Source of the DNA: Macrobrachium rosenbergii
Taxonomy: Eukaryota > Arthropoda > Malacostraca > Decapoda > Palaemonidae
NCBI RefSeq assembly: GCF_040412425.1
Contig: NC_089763.1
Coordinates: forward strand, 53,122,587 to 53,186,586
Length of the DNA stretch: 64,000 nucleotides
Reading direction: 5' to 3'
A program made the translations under genes and the position numbers. Of this stretch, positions 38,790 to 51,572 are shown in pieces (position 1 is the stretch's first letter; each line of letters opens with the position of its first letter). The notes under the pieces were generated by a model. It did not search any database. It saw only the letters and a list, made by a program, of their open reading frames with translations, and had not been told where the DNA came from.

Positions 38790-41700
38790 CTGGTTTTCGG
38801 CGTAGGAGGCCAACAGATAGCGTTCACGACACTTATAATAGTTAAAATTTCTGTAAAATTTTGGTGGAGACGAGGATATATTGACCACGTGTGCTTTAGA
38901 GTATACGGAGAATTGAAGACAAAGCTGATCAGTTTCGTTCATTATTTTTGATACAGCACCAAGAGGATAGTGAATAAGGAGATTCTCGAGTTATCATTCG
39001 CTCAGATGGGCGACTGACAGGCAAAAATGTGATGCAATATAGCATTTGAACGCATGGCAGCTTCCTATGATCACACTTGAGCAATTACAGTTTAGTTTCA
39101 TGTTTATGAGCTGAATCAAGACAAAGAATAACTCCGATATGCATACCCGTATCGCTGCCATACCAAAAGAAGGGAATGAAATGACATTTGAAAATTTTAT
39201 TTCAGACTTACTTTCTCAGAAGGCTTTTATAAAGAAGGTATAAAATTAAAACAATCTTCCCTTCTAACTGGATACAATGATGTTTATTGGCTTCTAATGA
39301 TGAATGCTTTCGGAATTACAATGTTTTGCAATTAGCTAGCAACAGGGCAACGTTGAAAGCGAGGCAAAATCTGTCAACATAACAGGATTTTTTTTCCTAG
39401 GGGCAAACCATCTTTACTCTGAAATTGGATAAAATGCAGTCTACTGGGCCTTCAATGGCTTGCATGCATGCATGCATAATTCGCTTTATTAAAATGGGTT
39501 TGCAATACTGCAGTGTTGGGAGAAAACGCATAAATTCTTGAGAATAACAGGGCTATAGCCATATGCTTTTTAAAGGAATAAGAAATTTTACTCGAGGGTA
39601 TAAAATGGAGTTCATTGCATTTGGGAGTCCAAGTTGAACTTTTGAAGCTTCAGAACTGGATAAGGCAGGCTAAGGACTCTAATGGCAAATATGTATTCAA
39701 AATCACAATATATTGCAATTTGCTTGCAACTTGCAGGAAGAAGGTTAGGCAAACTCACTTGTTTTATACAAAACAGGAAGACAAGGAGGGTGTTTTTGGG
39801 GTTTTACTTCACTAAGGCAAAGTGATTGGTCTGTCATGGCCAAAAATACGATCCAGGGAGTAGCATTATACTGCAACTTTCTTGCATTATTGCAATATTG
39901 CAGGTCTGGCAAAATTCATCATAATACCAAGGCTGTAGCCTCTGGAAAGTTTTGAGGGGTCACAACGACTTTTCCTTCAAACTGGATAAAATACAAATGA
40001 GTGTTCTTCTAATGACGAACATGCATGGAAGTTGCAATGTTCAATATTCTTTTAATACGACAATGTTGCAAGCCTGGAAATTTCTCCAAGAATGGCAAGG
40101 AAATAGACCAAGGATTTTTTCGTCAGATAAACCAACTTTTCTTCAGACTGGATCAGTAATGTCTGTAAATTCCAACAGACCGCAGTTTTCCTTTCAATAC
40201 TGCAGTGTTGCAATCAAACCAGATTCGTCAGAAAGCAAGCAACAGCCAAAGTTTGTTCGTAAACAAACTGATCTTGCTTTCCGAACTGGACACAGCGCAA
40301 CAATGGCCCGCAGTGACGAATATACTTTGTTGTAGAAAATTATTAGATATGTGCTGATTTATACCATTACGCTCCACGATCAAAGCACTTATGCCTTAAT
40401 CCTCTACATAACGTCGAATTAATGAACGGTATTTCCTCGGTAAATGGAAGTGAAAAGAAATTTGCCAGCAATATTATCAATGAATTCTTTCAGAATGGTA
40501 ATGTTGAGTTAGAAGTTATTTTCAAGTTGAAAATGTTTTAATTTTAATTGGAATTTGCTTCAAATAAAACTTATTATTCAACATGTGTTTCTGTCATCAG
40601 ATGCTATTCAACTGTGTGACAATTCATGTTTTTATTATCAAAATAGTCCTTCCTTCCTTCCTCATGCACTGGCTAATACTTTTCAGATGTTCTGGTATCA
40701 TAAAATGATGATGAATTAGTCGTCAGTTCCAACAGCAGATGAGTTTAGGAAGAATCTGTATTTGATCTGTTTATGGTGATTGTATCTTAAGCACTAACTA
40801 TATGGTTTGTTAATCTTGTAGGATATTAAGTACGTAAATAATGATAGGTCATTCCTTCTACTTATGAGTTTATTTTCATAGGAGTCCCTCTCCCCCCCAC
40901 CCCCTCTCAAAAATGATGTATTTGTTTTCTGCATGTATTTGTTCAGAGCAAAAGATGACAGAGACCTTATGTCTAAGAACAGTAGAGCAAATTGTCAGGA
41001 GCTGCAATCTGCACAGCTTTAAAAGTTGATGAATTAAGAGAGTTTATTATCTGAAGCTGTCTGGCAAGGTGTGAAACCTGAAAATTAAATAGATAACTTT
41101 TTATTCCATTATCTTTTTCTCAGAACTGTAAAATGTATCCAAAATACTGTGTTGAATCTTATTCTGTTGTTAGTACCTGGATCTTCATATCGTCTATGGT
41201 GGCAAGTCATTTCGCTGTGGGTGATAATTTTAGCGTAATTTTCGTTTTATGAATTGGTATTCCCAGTTGATGTTATGTTGTTTGCCTTGACACAATTAAC
41301 ATGTTAAGTAATGAGGAAGGTTGTAATAAATAATCTATTTAGTTTTTTCAAGCCATCTTTGAAGATGCAGTTGGTATATTTACGTTGATTTTCTTAGGTG
41401 ACCAATAGATGGCGATAACGACTTGCTTATAGTTAAAATTTCTGTAAATTTTTTTGGTCGTGGAGAAAGGACCGCATGGTGACCACGTGGCTATACTCCA
41501 GGTATACGGAGAATGGAGAGACCAGAACTGAACTACGATTTCATTCATTATTTTGATACAATTTTCCACGATAATGAATGGAAAAGTCTCAATTATCATT
41601 CGTTTAGATAGGAGGCTGAAACTGAGCAAAAAAAAAAGTGATGTAATATAGCATTTTAACACATGATAACTTCCTGTAATCACATGATCATTACAGTATA

Positions 41701-44440
41701 TTTTCATGTATATGAAACTGAATCAAGACAAATGAATAACTCTGATATGTATACCCGTATCATTGCCTTACCAAAGAAGGGCATGAAAATGACATACAAA
41801 GTGTTATTTCCAAGACTTCATTTCTCCAGGAAACATAAAGGAGAGGTATCCGCACTCAGTGCAATGTTGCAGATGGAGGTGCAGTGTGAAATATGATGAC
41901 AGTAGGGATAATAAGGTAATGTTGCAATTATTGCAAAATTATTCTAAAACAGCAAAACAATCTTCCCTTCTAACTGGATGTGTTTTGGCTTCTAATGATG
42001 AATACTTTCGAAATTACAATGTTTTGCAATTAGCTAGCAACAAGGCAATATTGAAAGCAAGGATTTTTTTTTCTAGGAGCAAACCATCTTTGCTTGGAAA
42101 TTGGAAAAATAGCAGTCTACTGGGGCTTAAATGGCTTGCATGCATGCATAATTCGCTTTAATTGAAATAGGTTTGCGATACTGCAATATTGCAAGCAAAG
42201 CTAACTTAATGAAAACATCAGGTCCACAGCCTTATGTTTTTTAAAGGACCAAACAAATTTTACTTGAAATAGGATAGAATGTAGTTCATTGGAATTTGGG
42301 AATTCAAAACCAACTTTTGAAGCTTCGGACCGAATAAAAGGCAGTCTACTGGGGCTCTCATAATAAATATGCATTCGCAATCTCAATATATCGCAATTTG
42401 CATGCAATACGGGAAGGGTGCAAGCAAAGTCTGTATACAAAATAGCAAGAAGGCGAGGTGTTTTTGGACACAGAACCACTTTTGCTTCAGACCCAAGAGA
42501 GGGAAAGCAATTGGTTTGTTATGCCCAATGCAGTCAAATTGCAGTGTGTGCAACTGTATTGTGCAGGTCTGGGAAAATTCAGCAAGAATACTAAGGCAGT
42601 AGCCTCTGGAAATTTTGAGGGCCTGGCTTCCGCTAGGTAGATAAAATGCAAATTGATGTTCTTCTAATGACGAAAATGCATGGAAGCTTGCAACATGTTT
42701 CAATATCCTTGCAACACGGCAATGTTGCAAGCAATAAAAAAATACGAAGTATCAACCTTATCATGATGCTTTCTGGGAGCAAGCCAACAATTCCTTTTTG
42801 GAATGGAATGCAGTCTAATGTTCTAATGTCGAATATGCATAGAAGTTGCAATATACTGCACTTTCCCTGCAATAAGAATGTTTCAAGCAATGCAAGCTTC
42901 GCCAAATTAGCAAGGCTATATATAGCCTTGGGATTTTTTCTCTTGGCAAACAAACTTTTCCTTCGAACTAGATCAAATGCAATATATTGACATTCTGATC
43001 ACGAAAATAGGCGAGAATTTGCAACATATTTCAATGCCCTTGCAATACGACAATGCTGCAAGCCAGGAAAAATTCGCCAGAATGGAAAGGAAATAAACTT
43101 AAGTTTGCCGTCAATAATATCAATGAATTCTTTCAGAACGAAATTAATATTGAGTTATATTTTCAAGTTGAGAAAGTTTTAGTTTTGGCGCAATTTGTGG
43201 AACATAGGATATAATATCATTCTTCAATATGTGTTGCTGTCATCACATGCTGCATTTCAACCGCTCTGTGCAAATTAATATTCTTATTGCAACTACAGAC
43301 AGTCCTTCCTGCCTCATAAGCTGCCTAATGGTTCTTAGACACTTTGGTATCATAGAATGATGATGCAAAAATCATCGGTTTCTACAGATGAGTTGAGGAA
43401 GATCTGTATGTGATCTCTTTATGATATGATGAATATTGGAAATATATCTTCAACACTAACAATATAGTTTGTTAATCTTGAAGGATTTTTAATATATAAA
43501 TAATGATACATTATTCCTTCTACTTGTAGGTTTATTTTCGCACCAACCCCCAAAATGAAAACTGTTAAAGGCATGACTTTGTTCTCTGCATGCATTTGGG
43601 GTCGGGGTAAAACATGCCACGACCGTTTTGTCAACGAACAGTAACTGCAGAGTTGTCGGAACTGCCAATCTATACGGCTTTTAAAGCTGGTGAATTAAAG
43701 ATATTTTATTATTTCAAGTGCTCTGTAGTCAGTTCAAAATCTAAATTTCAAATAAATTACTTTATATTCAATTGTCTCATGCTGAGAACTGTAATATTCT
43801 TGTTCAAAATGCGGTGTTAAATCTGATTATGTTGGTATGCCTGGATCTTCTTCATGTCGTCTATGATTCTCGTGTCATTTTTCTTTTTATGAATGATTTA
43901 TTCCCAGTTGGCGCTGTATTTAGTTGTATCAACACAATTATCATCTTATGTAATGAGGGAAAGCTTCTCACAAAGATAATTAGGTAGATTTCACGCCCAT
44001 CTTTGAAGATGCAGTTGGTGTATTTGCTCTGATTTTCGTAGGTGGCCAACAGATGGCGATAATGACTTGCTTCTAGTCAAAATTGCTGTACACATTTTTG
44101 GGGGAGAAAGGACCGCATGGTGACGCGTGGCCGCCTTAGAGTATACAGAGAATTGAAGACATAATTAAAGAACGATTTCATTCATTGCATATTATAATAC
44201 AATTTCACGATATAATGAATGGAAAATTCCCATTGGTCGCTTTTTTAATGTAGAACAATGAAAATGAACTCAAAAATGAGACGGAATATACTTAGCTTTT
44301 GAACACGATAACTTCCTATAAACACATGACCATTACAGTTTAGTTTCCTATGTATAAAATTGAATAAAAACTATCAACCTGCAAAACAAGGTTGTGAAAG
44401 TGACCTGCAATCATTTCATTTCACTTCATGAACACGTTCT
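38790..44440 (+). repeat. Higher-order satellite: ~2.6-kb units of ~170-bp subunits
   Basis: Three direct copies begin near 38790, 41387 and 44030. Each starts with GG(C/T)(C/G)ACCAA(T/C)AGAT-like text, then AGTTAAAATTTCTGTA(A/C) and a TATAC(G/A)GAGAAT(T/G) phrase. The first two copies are complete (~2.6 kb each) and share ends containing GTATCATA(A/G)AATGATGATG and TTTGTTAATCTTG. The third stops after about 400 bp. Within each full copy, a ~170-bp subunit recurs, marked by GCAAT(A/G)TTGCAAGC and by ACT(T/G)GATAAAATGCA-like text. The units are diverged and have no shared open frame. Confidence 0.85.
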
Positions 44441-44534
44441 CAGAGTGTTATCATAATGAACAACTTACAAACGTCAAAATAGCAAGGTCAAATGATACTA
44501 TGTGAATGGGGTATTGTATATGTGAACTGGGACC

Positions 44535-44689
44535 AGAGAGAGAGAGAGAGAGAGAGAGACATTCGTGAAATACTCATTACACATTCTATCTATCTATCTC
44601 TGACTTTTTATTGAACAGTAAGAAACAATATTGCTGTCGGTGAATCTATATGTTGAATGATATCATGGAAAAATAATGACAAACACGTG

Positions 44690-44757
<68 letters not shown>

Positions 44758-44846
44758 TCATTAAAATCTCATAATAGCATGAGTTACTAAAATGACGAAA
44801 TATCCACAGTGAATTACAGACGTCTACACCGCTGTAGTTCTTCACG

Positions 44847-44906
<60 letters not shown>

Positions 44907-44910
44907 TGTA
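44535..44910. repeat. (GA)n and two (AAT)n microsatellites
   Basis: A short (GA)n lies at 44535-44560. (AAT)n tracts at 44692-44757 and 44848-44905 flank a ~90-bp spacer. The spacer itself contains a partial inverted repeat (CATTAAAATCTCAT ... ATGAGTTACTAAAATG). Confidence 0.95.
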
Positions 44911-45169
44911 ATAATCAACAAAGGCAAAGGAAACTGATAAGGAACTGAAGTTAAAGAAAGGAGGGAGTAATTGAAACTGAAAGGAACAAATTCAAGTGTT
45001 GAACCTCTGGAGAACAGAATTTAAAGGGAAAAGTAGGACCAGAACAATACAAATAGTGTAGAAATCCAGCCAGACTTTCGTGGAGAAAAAGCAGACATTT
45101 GAAGGGACAATGAGGCTGTAATATTTATTAAATATAGTTATTAGATATAACTTATTATCATTATTTTTG

Positions 45170-45328
45170 GGGGTAAGTGTCTATCGCAGTCATCCTATTC
45201 GACTGGGTGGTTTCATAGTGTGGGGCGGGGCCAGGTTCGGGTTATCCTGCCTCCTTAGGAGTCCATCACTTTTCTCACTGTGTGCGCTGTTTCTAGTAGC
45301 ACACTCTTCTGCATGAGTCCTGGAGCTC

Positions 45329-45330
<2 letters not shown>
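45170..45330 (+). repeat. Probable SINE-like repeat joined to (ATT)n
   Basis: The segment ends with GTCCATCACTTTTCTCACTG, GCTGTTTCTAGTAGCACACT and CTGCATGAGTCCTGGAGCT, then runs into (ATT)n at 45331. I recognise this ending from decapod repeats. The absence of a visible tRNA-like head leaves its class open. Confidence 0.5.

Positions 45331-45393
<63 letters not shown>
45331..45393. repeat. (ATT)n microsatellite
   Basis: About 63 bp of pure ATT. It marks the outer boundary of the left arm of the large inverted duplication. Confidence 0.98.
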
Positions 45394-45520
45394 GTGTCAA
45401 TGTATTCAAGATGAAGAACCCTATTCATATGCGGAACAGGCCCACTAAAGGGGCCGTTGACGAAAGTGAAGCTTCAAAAGAGAATGTTAAAGTGTTCATC
45501 AGAAAAAAGTAATGTTTCAT
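45394..45520 (+). repeat. ATT-linked dispersed repeat R2, copy 1
   Basis: Following (ATT)n, the text GAAGAACCCTATTCATATG ... GGGGCCGTTGACGAAAGT ... GTGTTCATCAG recurs at 55165-55285 in the same orientation (also after (ATT)n) and at 61720-61820 inverted (beside (AAT)n). The association with ATT in all three copies suggests the ATT run is part of the element's end. Confidence 0.78.
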
Positions 45521-46261
45521 ATTTATCGATATCTTAAAATTATTCCTTCCTCTTGGCAATATACAAGAATGTGCTTTGTTTTTTAAATGTATTCAACCTG
45601 GGGCAATAATAATTTAGGAGAATGTCGTTAAAACTGCTGTTTGGTTTCTTTCTACAATAAATGAAAATTTGGTTATATTTGACTACAAAGGCGATGCTGG
45701 AATGATCTAAAAGTTTCAACAATTTTCCAGCTCCTGGAAGGACGTTAGAGAAAAATCCTTGACGCATGCGCCCAACGCTGCTATGGCTCAGAAAAATGTA
45801 AATTTCAGTCTCCGGAAACAAAATCTGAGTAAAAACAAGGCGAAGAGTTTATACAGATAGATTCAGCGAACAATTTTATGCTCAAGAAAACATGGACTAC
45901 ATCGCGGAGGAGCAGTAAGGAGTCGAAGTTCCAGCCTTAGGCGATTTATAAAGCGGGAATATTTTCAATGCACTATCACATTTGGAACTAGGTTCTGCAC
46001 TCGAGATAAGGCAGAAAAGGAATCAAGAAGAAGAGGATGACCCTGGAATAGATAACAAGAACTTTCACGACAAAAGAAGAAAGCAGAGAGAGAAAGAGAG
46101 AGAGTTTGAATGGCCAGATTATCATTTGGATCAACAGATCGGTGTGAAATCTCATAGAACTCAGGGGACTTTTCGCAGTCTTAGATCCATCCCAGTCTTC
46201 AGTTCCCTGGAGGAGCGGGAGAGGAGTGCCCAGCAGCCTCTGAGGAACACCTTCCCACGGT

Positions 46262-48520
46262 AGGGTGCCTTCAAGGAAGGCATCCTTAGGAGCACCTGGG
46301 ACCTCTCAGCCTTGTGGTTCAGGCCCTCCTCGGGCTCGCTTCTCAACCTGGAAGGAAGGCTGCACTCTCCTCCGGGGAAGCAGGCTCTCAGGACGTCCTT
46401 TACTAGTAATGGTATCCTTAAGGGATGGCTTCCTCGGGACGCCTGAAAATGATTCGGAATCCTTCGGTCCCCAGCTCGTGGAGGAAGAGCTATAGCAATG
46501 GCTATAGCAGTGGAACTCCAACTTCAGAGTCTGCAGAAGCACGATCCGAAATCCTTCGAGTTGCCCTGAAGCCTCTGGAGATTTGATGTCATATTCAAAA
46601 AGCAGGGATAGGGAGAACCTGAACCATAAGGGTGCTTGAGGGGGGCCCCAAAGGCGCCTGGATGCCACTCCTTGAGGCACGCCACGGCAGGAAGATCCTC
46701 CTCAGAGGCTGCTTCCCTGGAGTGAGGGCGGGTTTCCTGCCAGGCTTGAAGGCCGGGCCTGAGGAGGGGCCTGAACCACAAGGGTGAGGGCCCCATGGCA
46801 CCTAAGGATGCCTTCTGAAGGCACCCTTGATAGGAAGATCACTCCTCAGAGGCTGCCCCATGGAGGTAGTGAGGTTTCCTGCCAGAGGCTGAAGCGGGCC
46901 TGAGGAGGGCCTAGCTCAGAGGAAGGTGAGAAGTCCCAAAGGCATAAGGATGCCTTCTGAGGCACCCTTGATGGGAAGAAGATCTCCTCAGGAGCTGCTT
47001 CCCTGGAGGTAGGCAGGTTTCTACCGGAGCTGAGAAGGAGGCCGGGCCTGAGGGGCGCCTGAGCAGAAGGTGGGGTCCCCAAGAGCGCCCTGGATGCCTT
47101 CCGCAGAGGCACCCTTGACTGGGAAGATCCTCCTCAGGGCTGCTTCCTGGAGTGAGGCAGGTTCCTGCTGGAGGCTGAGAAAGCGGGTCTGGGTGCCTGT
47201 GAGGCTCAGGGGGTGAGAAATTTAAAGGTGCCCTGGATGCCTTCCCTTAGGCACCCTTGACTAGGAAGATCCTCCTCAGAGTCTGCTTCCATGGAGGTAG
47301 GCGGGTTTCCTGCCGGGGCTGGAAGTGGGCCTGAGAGGAGGGCCTGGCTCCACGAAGGGTGAGGGCCAAGGCGCCTAAGGATGCCTTCCCTTGAAGGCAC
47401 CCTTGACTGAGGAAGATCCTCCTCAGAGGCTGCTTCCCTGGAGGCATGCAGGTTTCCTGCCCGGCTGGGGAAGTGGGTCTGAGGAGGACCTGTACCAGAA
47501 GGGTGAGGAGCCACAAGGCGCCCTAAGGATGCCTTCCCTTGAAGGCACCCTTGACTGGGAAGATCCTCCTCAGAGGCTGCTTCCCTGGAGGTAGGCAGGT
47601 TTCCTGCCAGGCTGGGGAAGCGGGCCTGAGGAGGACCTGAACCAAGAAGAGTGAGGGGACCCAAGGTGCCCTAGGGATGCCTTCTGTTGAAGGCACCCTT
47701 GACTGGGGAAGATCCTCCTCAGAGGCTGCTTCCATGGAGGTAGGCAGGTTTCCTTCCAGGCTGGGAATCGGGCCTGCAGAGTGCCTGAATCACAAGGGTG
47801 AGGGGCCCCAAGGCGCCCTAAGGATGCCTTCCCTTGAAAGCACCCTTGACTGGGGAAGATCCTCCTCAGAGGCTGCTTCCCTGGAGTGAGGCAGGCTTCC
47901 TGCCAGGCTGGGGGAAACACCCGGGCGAGCCTGGATCCACAAGGGTGAGGGTCTAAGGCGCCCTGGGGATGCGTTCCCTTGAGGCACCCTTGACTGGGGA
48001 AGATCCTCCTCAGAGGCTGCTTCCCTGGAGGTAGGCAGGCTTAATGCCAAGCTGGGGAATCGGACCTGAGGAGGGCCTGAACCACAAGGGTGAGGGGCAC
48101 CAAGCCCTAAGGATGCCTTCCCTTGAAGGCACCCTTGACTGGGGAAGATCCTCCTCAGAGGCTGCTTTCCTTGGTGTAGGCAGGCCTCCAACCACGCTGG
48201 GAAAGCAGGCCTGAGAAGGGCCTGAACCAAAAGGGTGAGGGCCCCAAGGTGCCCTAAGAATGCCTTCCCTTGAGGGCACCCTTGACTGGGGAAGATCCTC
48301 CTCATAGGCTGCTTCCCTGGAGTGAGGCAGGTTTCCTGCCAGACTGGGGAAGCGGGCCTGAGGAGGGACTGAACCAGAAGGGTGAGGGCCCCAAGGCGCC
48401 CTAAGGATGCCTTCCCTTGAGGGCACCCTTGACTGGGGAAGATCCTCCTCAGAGACTGCTTCCCTGGAGGTAGGCAGGTTTTCTGCTAGATTGGGGAATC
48501 GGGCCTGAGAAGGTCCTGAA
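46262..48520 (+). repeat. ~148-bp tandem array (left)
   Basis: About 13 diverged units run in one orientation from ~46630. Each carries GGATGCCTTCCCTTGAAGGC, ACCCTTGACTGGGGAAGATC, CTCCTCAGAGGCTGCTTCCC and GGAGGTAGGCAGGTTTCCTG. A single unit at 46262-46390 runs in the opposite orientation, separated from the array by ~230 bp that include ATAGCAATGGCTATAGC. Proline/arginine-rich frames appear in every frame because the unit is not a multiple of three and lacks stops. I reject them as proteins. Confidence 0.92.
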
Positions 48521-48990
48521 CATCTTGATACTTTGTTTCAAGGGAAGCGATAACGCAGGGGTAGGGGTTGACAGAGAGAGAGAGAGAGAGAGAGATAGTG
48601 TCTCAGATTAAAGTTTTGTGTAGTGTGTCTGCTGTTTGTGTGTGTGTGTGCAGTAAGAACCCATGTACGTGCGCGCCTGTGTGTGTATTATTATTGTGTG
48701 TGTGTGGTGAGGAAAGAGAGGAAAGTGAGAAAAATGTGTTTTTATTTCTTCTTCTTTTCTTCTTCTTCTTGTTCATCTTGTTCTTCTTCTTCTTCTTGTT
48801 CTTCTTTTTCTTCTTCTTCTCATCATTATCCTTTATTATGTTTTATTGTCCTTTATTCTCTCCTCACTTGATAGTGATGACGTCATCACCACCACTTCTT
48901 TTAATAATAGTAATAATAATAATAATAATAATAGTAATAATAACAGCAATAATAATAATAAGGCAACTGAGGAAGAGAAAAAGTGTGAGT
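48521..48990. repeat. (GA)n, (GT)n, (TTC)n and (AAT)n cluster
   Basis: Several short microsatellites follow one another: GA (48572-48594), TG (48637-48650), a TTC-rich stretch (48745-48820) and AAT-like (48905-48962). Translated frames here are low-complexity. Confidence 0.9.
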
Positions 48991-50075
48991 GAGCGTCAGT
49001 CTAACGAATCCCAGTGTTTACGACGTCAGCGCTTGGCGAGTCAATCTTGCGAGCGTCAGTCTAACTAGCATCAATTAGTTTCAGTGTTGCGAACGTCAGT
49101 CTAATGAGCGTCAGTCTAGCGAGCATCAGTCTAACGAGCGTCAATGAAAGTCAGTCTTGCGAGTGTCAGTCTAACGAGTAGCAGTCTTGCTAGGGTCAGT
49201 CTAATGAGCATTAATGAACGACAGTCTTGCGAGCATCAGTCAAACAAGCATCAATGAGCATCAGCCTTGTGAGTGTCAGTCTAATGAGCATCAATGAGCA
49301 TTAGTCTTGAAAGTGTCAGTCTAACGAGCATCAGTGAGCGTCAGTCTTGCAATCGTCAGTTTTGCGCATAGCAGGCTAACGAGTATCAATGAGTTTCAGT
49401 GTTGCGAGCATCAGTCTAATGAGCATCAGTCTTATGAGGGTCAGTCTCGCGAGCGTCAGTCAGCGAAGCATCAATGAGCATTGGTCTTGTAGGCATCAGT
49501 CTTGCAAGCATCAGCCAGGCATCAGACTTAGAGTGTCAGTCCTAATGAGCATCCAGTGAGTACCAGTCTTGTGAGCATCAGTCTAACGAGCGTCCCAGTA
49601 GAGTGTTGCGAGCATCAGTCAATGATCCAGTCTTATGAGAGTCGTCTCGAGCATCGGTCCAGCAAGCATCAATGGCGTCGGTCTTGCGTCAGTCTTACGA
49701 AAAGCATCAATGAGCGTCAGACTTGCGAGCATCAGCCTAATGAGCATCCAGAAGCATCCAGTCTTGCGAGTGTCAGTCTGACAGAAAGCGTCAATGAACA
49801 TCAGTCTATCGAGCATCAGAGCGTCAGTCTAATGAGCATTAAGAACGTCAGTCTTGTGAGTGTCAGCCTAACGAGAACATCAATGAGCGTCCGGTAGTCT
49901 TGACGTCGGTCCTTTGAGGATTAATGAGTTTCAGTATTGCGAGTGTCAGTCTAGTGAGCGTCAGTCTTGCGATCATCAATGAGCGTCAGTCTTGCAAGCG
50001 TCAGCCTAACGAGCGTCAATGAGAGTCAGTCTTGCGAGCATCAATGAGCGTCAGTCTTGCGAGTGTCATCCTCAT

Positions 50076-50077
<2 letters not shown>
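48986..50077 (+). repeat. ~15-bp minisatellite with ~40-bp higher-order unit
   Basis: The basic word GAGCGTCAGTCTTGC or GAGCATCAGTCTAAC (15 bp) alternates with a shorter GAGC(A/G)TCAAT word. Together they form blocks of about 40 bp, repeated for ~1.1 kb. Many units carry single-base changes and small deletions. Frames across it are not conserved. It ends directly in (CT)n. Confidence 0.93.

Positions 50078-50140
<63 letters not shown>
50078..50140. repeat. (CT)n microsatellite
   Basis: About 62 bp of perfect CT repeats. Confidence 0.98.
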
Positions 50141-50143
<3 letters not shown>

Positions 50144-50310
50144 GTCATTACTGTCATATGGACGCGGAATGCTAAATTGAAGCTTAATCAGTATAATAAT
50201 AGATTATAAAAGTAATTCCAGGGAGGAGGAGGAGGAGGAAGTGGTGGAGAGGATTTTTGGCGTTTCGTCCTTCCCCAAAAACCGGTTTACTGCTATCTGG
50301 GAGTAGTCCT

Positions 50311-50367
<57 letters not shown>

Positions 50368-50650
50368 TAGGTAACACTAGTTGCACGCATACGAGCACAG
50401 ACATCAAGCACAACAGCACAAGCACGTGCAGTACCCACCCGGCATATGGCACATGCACAAGCACAGACACTGATGGGTTTGGGCGACGTAAAGGCACGGG
50501 CATGTGTGGGAGGGTGTACAAAGTAGGAGAACTATGCAGGCACGGGAATGAAAATTAAACACACTGAAATCCAAGTAGTGCTGCTCTGGTAAGTAGCCAT
50601 TCAAAAAGTTCAACATGGTCTTTGACCGGGACGATTTTAGCTCGTAGACC
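50141..50650. repeat. (GGA)n, (AAT)n and unclassified sequence
   Basis: GGA repeats lie at 50222-50240 and (AAT)n at 50312-50366. The remainder includes a GCAC-rich stretch (50380-50510) without a recognised feature. Confidence 0.85.
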
Positions 50651-50723
50651 ATTAGTATATATCATACCAGACCTTTACAGGTCTTCTCCTTCTTCAGACA
50701 TGATCTCTAGACCTTTATAGGTC

Positions 50724-50755
<32 letters not shown>

Positions 50756-51222
50756 CTTCTTCTTCTTCTTCTTCTTCTTCTTCTTCTTCAGACATAAAAT
50801 CTAGACCTTCATAGGTCTTCTTCTTCTTCTTCAGACATGATCTCTGTGAGCCTTTGCGTCTTCTTCTTCTTCTTCTTCTTCTTCAGACATAAACTCTCTG
50901 AACCTTCATAGGTCTTCTTCTAACTTCTTCAGACATGACCTGTAGACCTTCTTGGGGTCTTCTTCTTCTTCAGATATGACCTCCAGACCTTCATAGGTCT
51001 TCTTCTTCTTCTTCAGAAATGACCTCTAGACCTTCATAGGTCTTCTTCTTCTTCTTCTTCAGACATGACCTCCAGACCTTCATAGGTCTTCTTCTTCTTC
51101 TTCTTCTTCTTCTTCTTCTTCTTCTTCTTCTTCTTCTTCTTCTTCAGACATGACCTCTAGACCTTCATAGGTCTTCTTCTTCTTCTTCTTCAGACATGAC
51201 CTCTAGGCTTTTGGGCCTAAGC
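50650..51222 (+). repeat. Compound minisatellite: (TTC)n plus AGACATGACCTCTAGACC
   Basis: About ten units consist of a (TTC)n run of very different lengths (2 to ~20 repeats) followed by CAGACATGACCTCTAGACCT + TCATAGGTC. The constant part stays recognisable while the TTC run varies. It has no gene content. Confidence 0.94.
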
Positions 51223-51521
51223 TATTAGTTAGATCATAGTGAGCTTTTAGCGACAATTCACTTCGCATGATCAAACAATTGTTAAGTGGGATGGGCCAGA
51301 TAAAGCTTGTGTAGGCCTCCTCTTGTGATTTAGCCTCCTAAGGTTATAATGATATAATGGCCTCCTCCGTAAAGTAGCTCTCACCTGGAGTAGCGCATTC
51401 ATGAAAAGTCACCAGGCTGATGTTTGTGTTGAGGCCTCTCAGGATTCATTGCATAAACCTATTTTAAGAAGGTCTATAAGGAGTTGCCGCGATTTAACGA
51501 CCAGAGTCTGCTCTCTCTTAA

Positions 51522-51572
<51 letters not shown>

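Larger units (their letters stand above)
45394..48520 (+). repeat. Left arm of a large inverted duplication
   Basis: The segment matches 58960-61828 in reverse orientation. It comprises R2, ~740 bp of shared flank (with CATAGCAGCG/CGCTGCTATG, GCTGGAACTTC/GAAGTTCCAGC and AAGCGGGAATATTTTCAAT-type landmarks), a junction zone, and a 148-bp tandem array. The two arms are separated by about 10.4 kb. The left array is the more diverged of the two. No gene is encoded. Confidence 0.85.

Noticed and set aside
46265..48426. Repeated Pro/Arg-rich frames in the left 148-bp array
   Set aside because: The unit is not a multiple of three, so the frame changes each unit, and all are open only because the unit lacks stops. 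Small indels are not frame-preserving.
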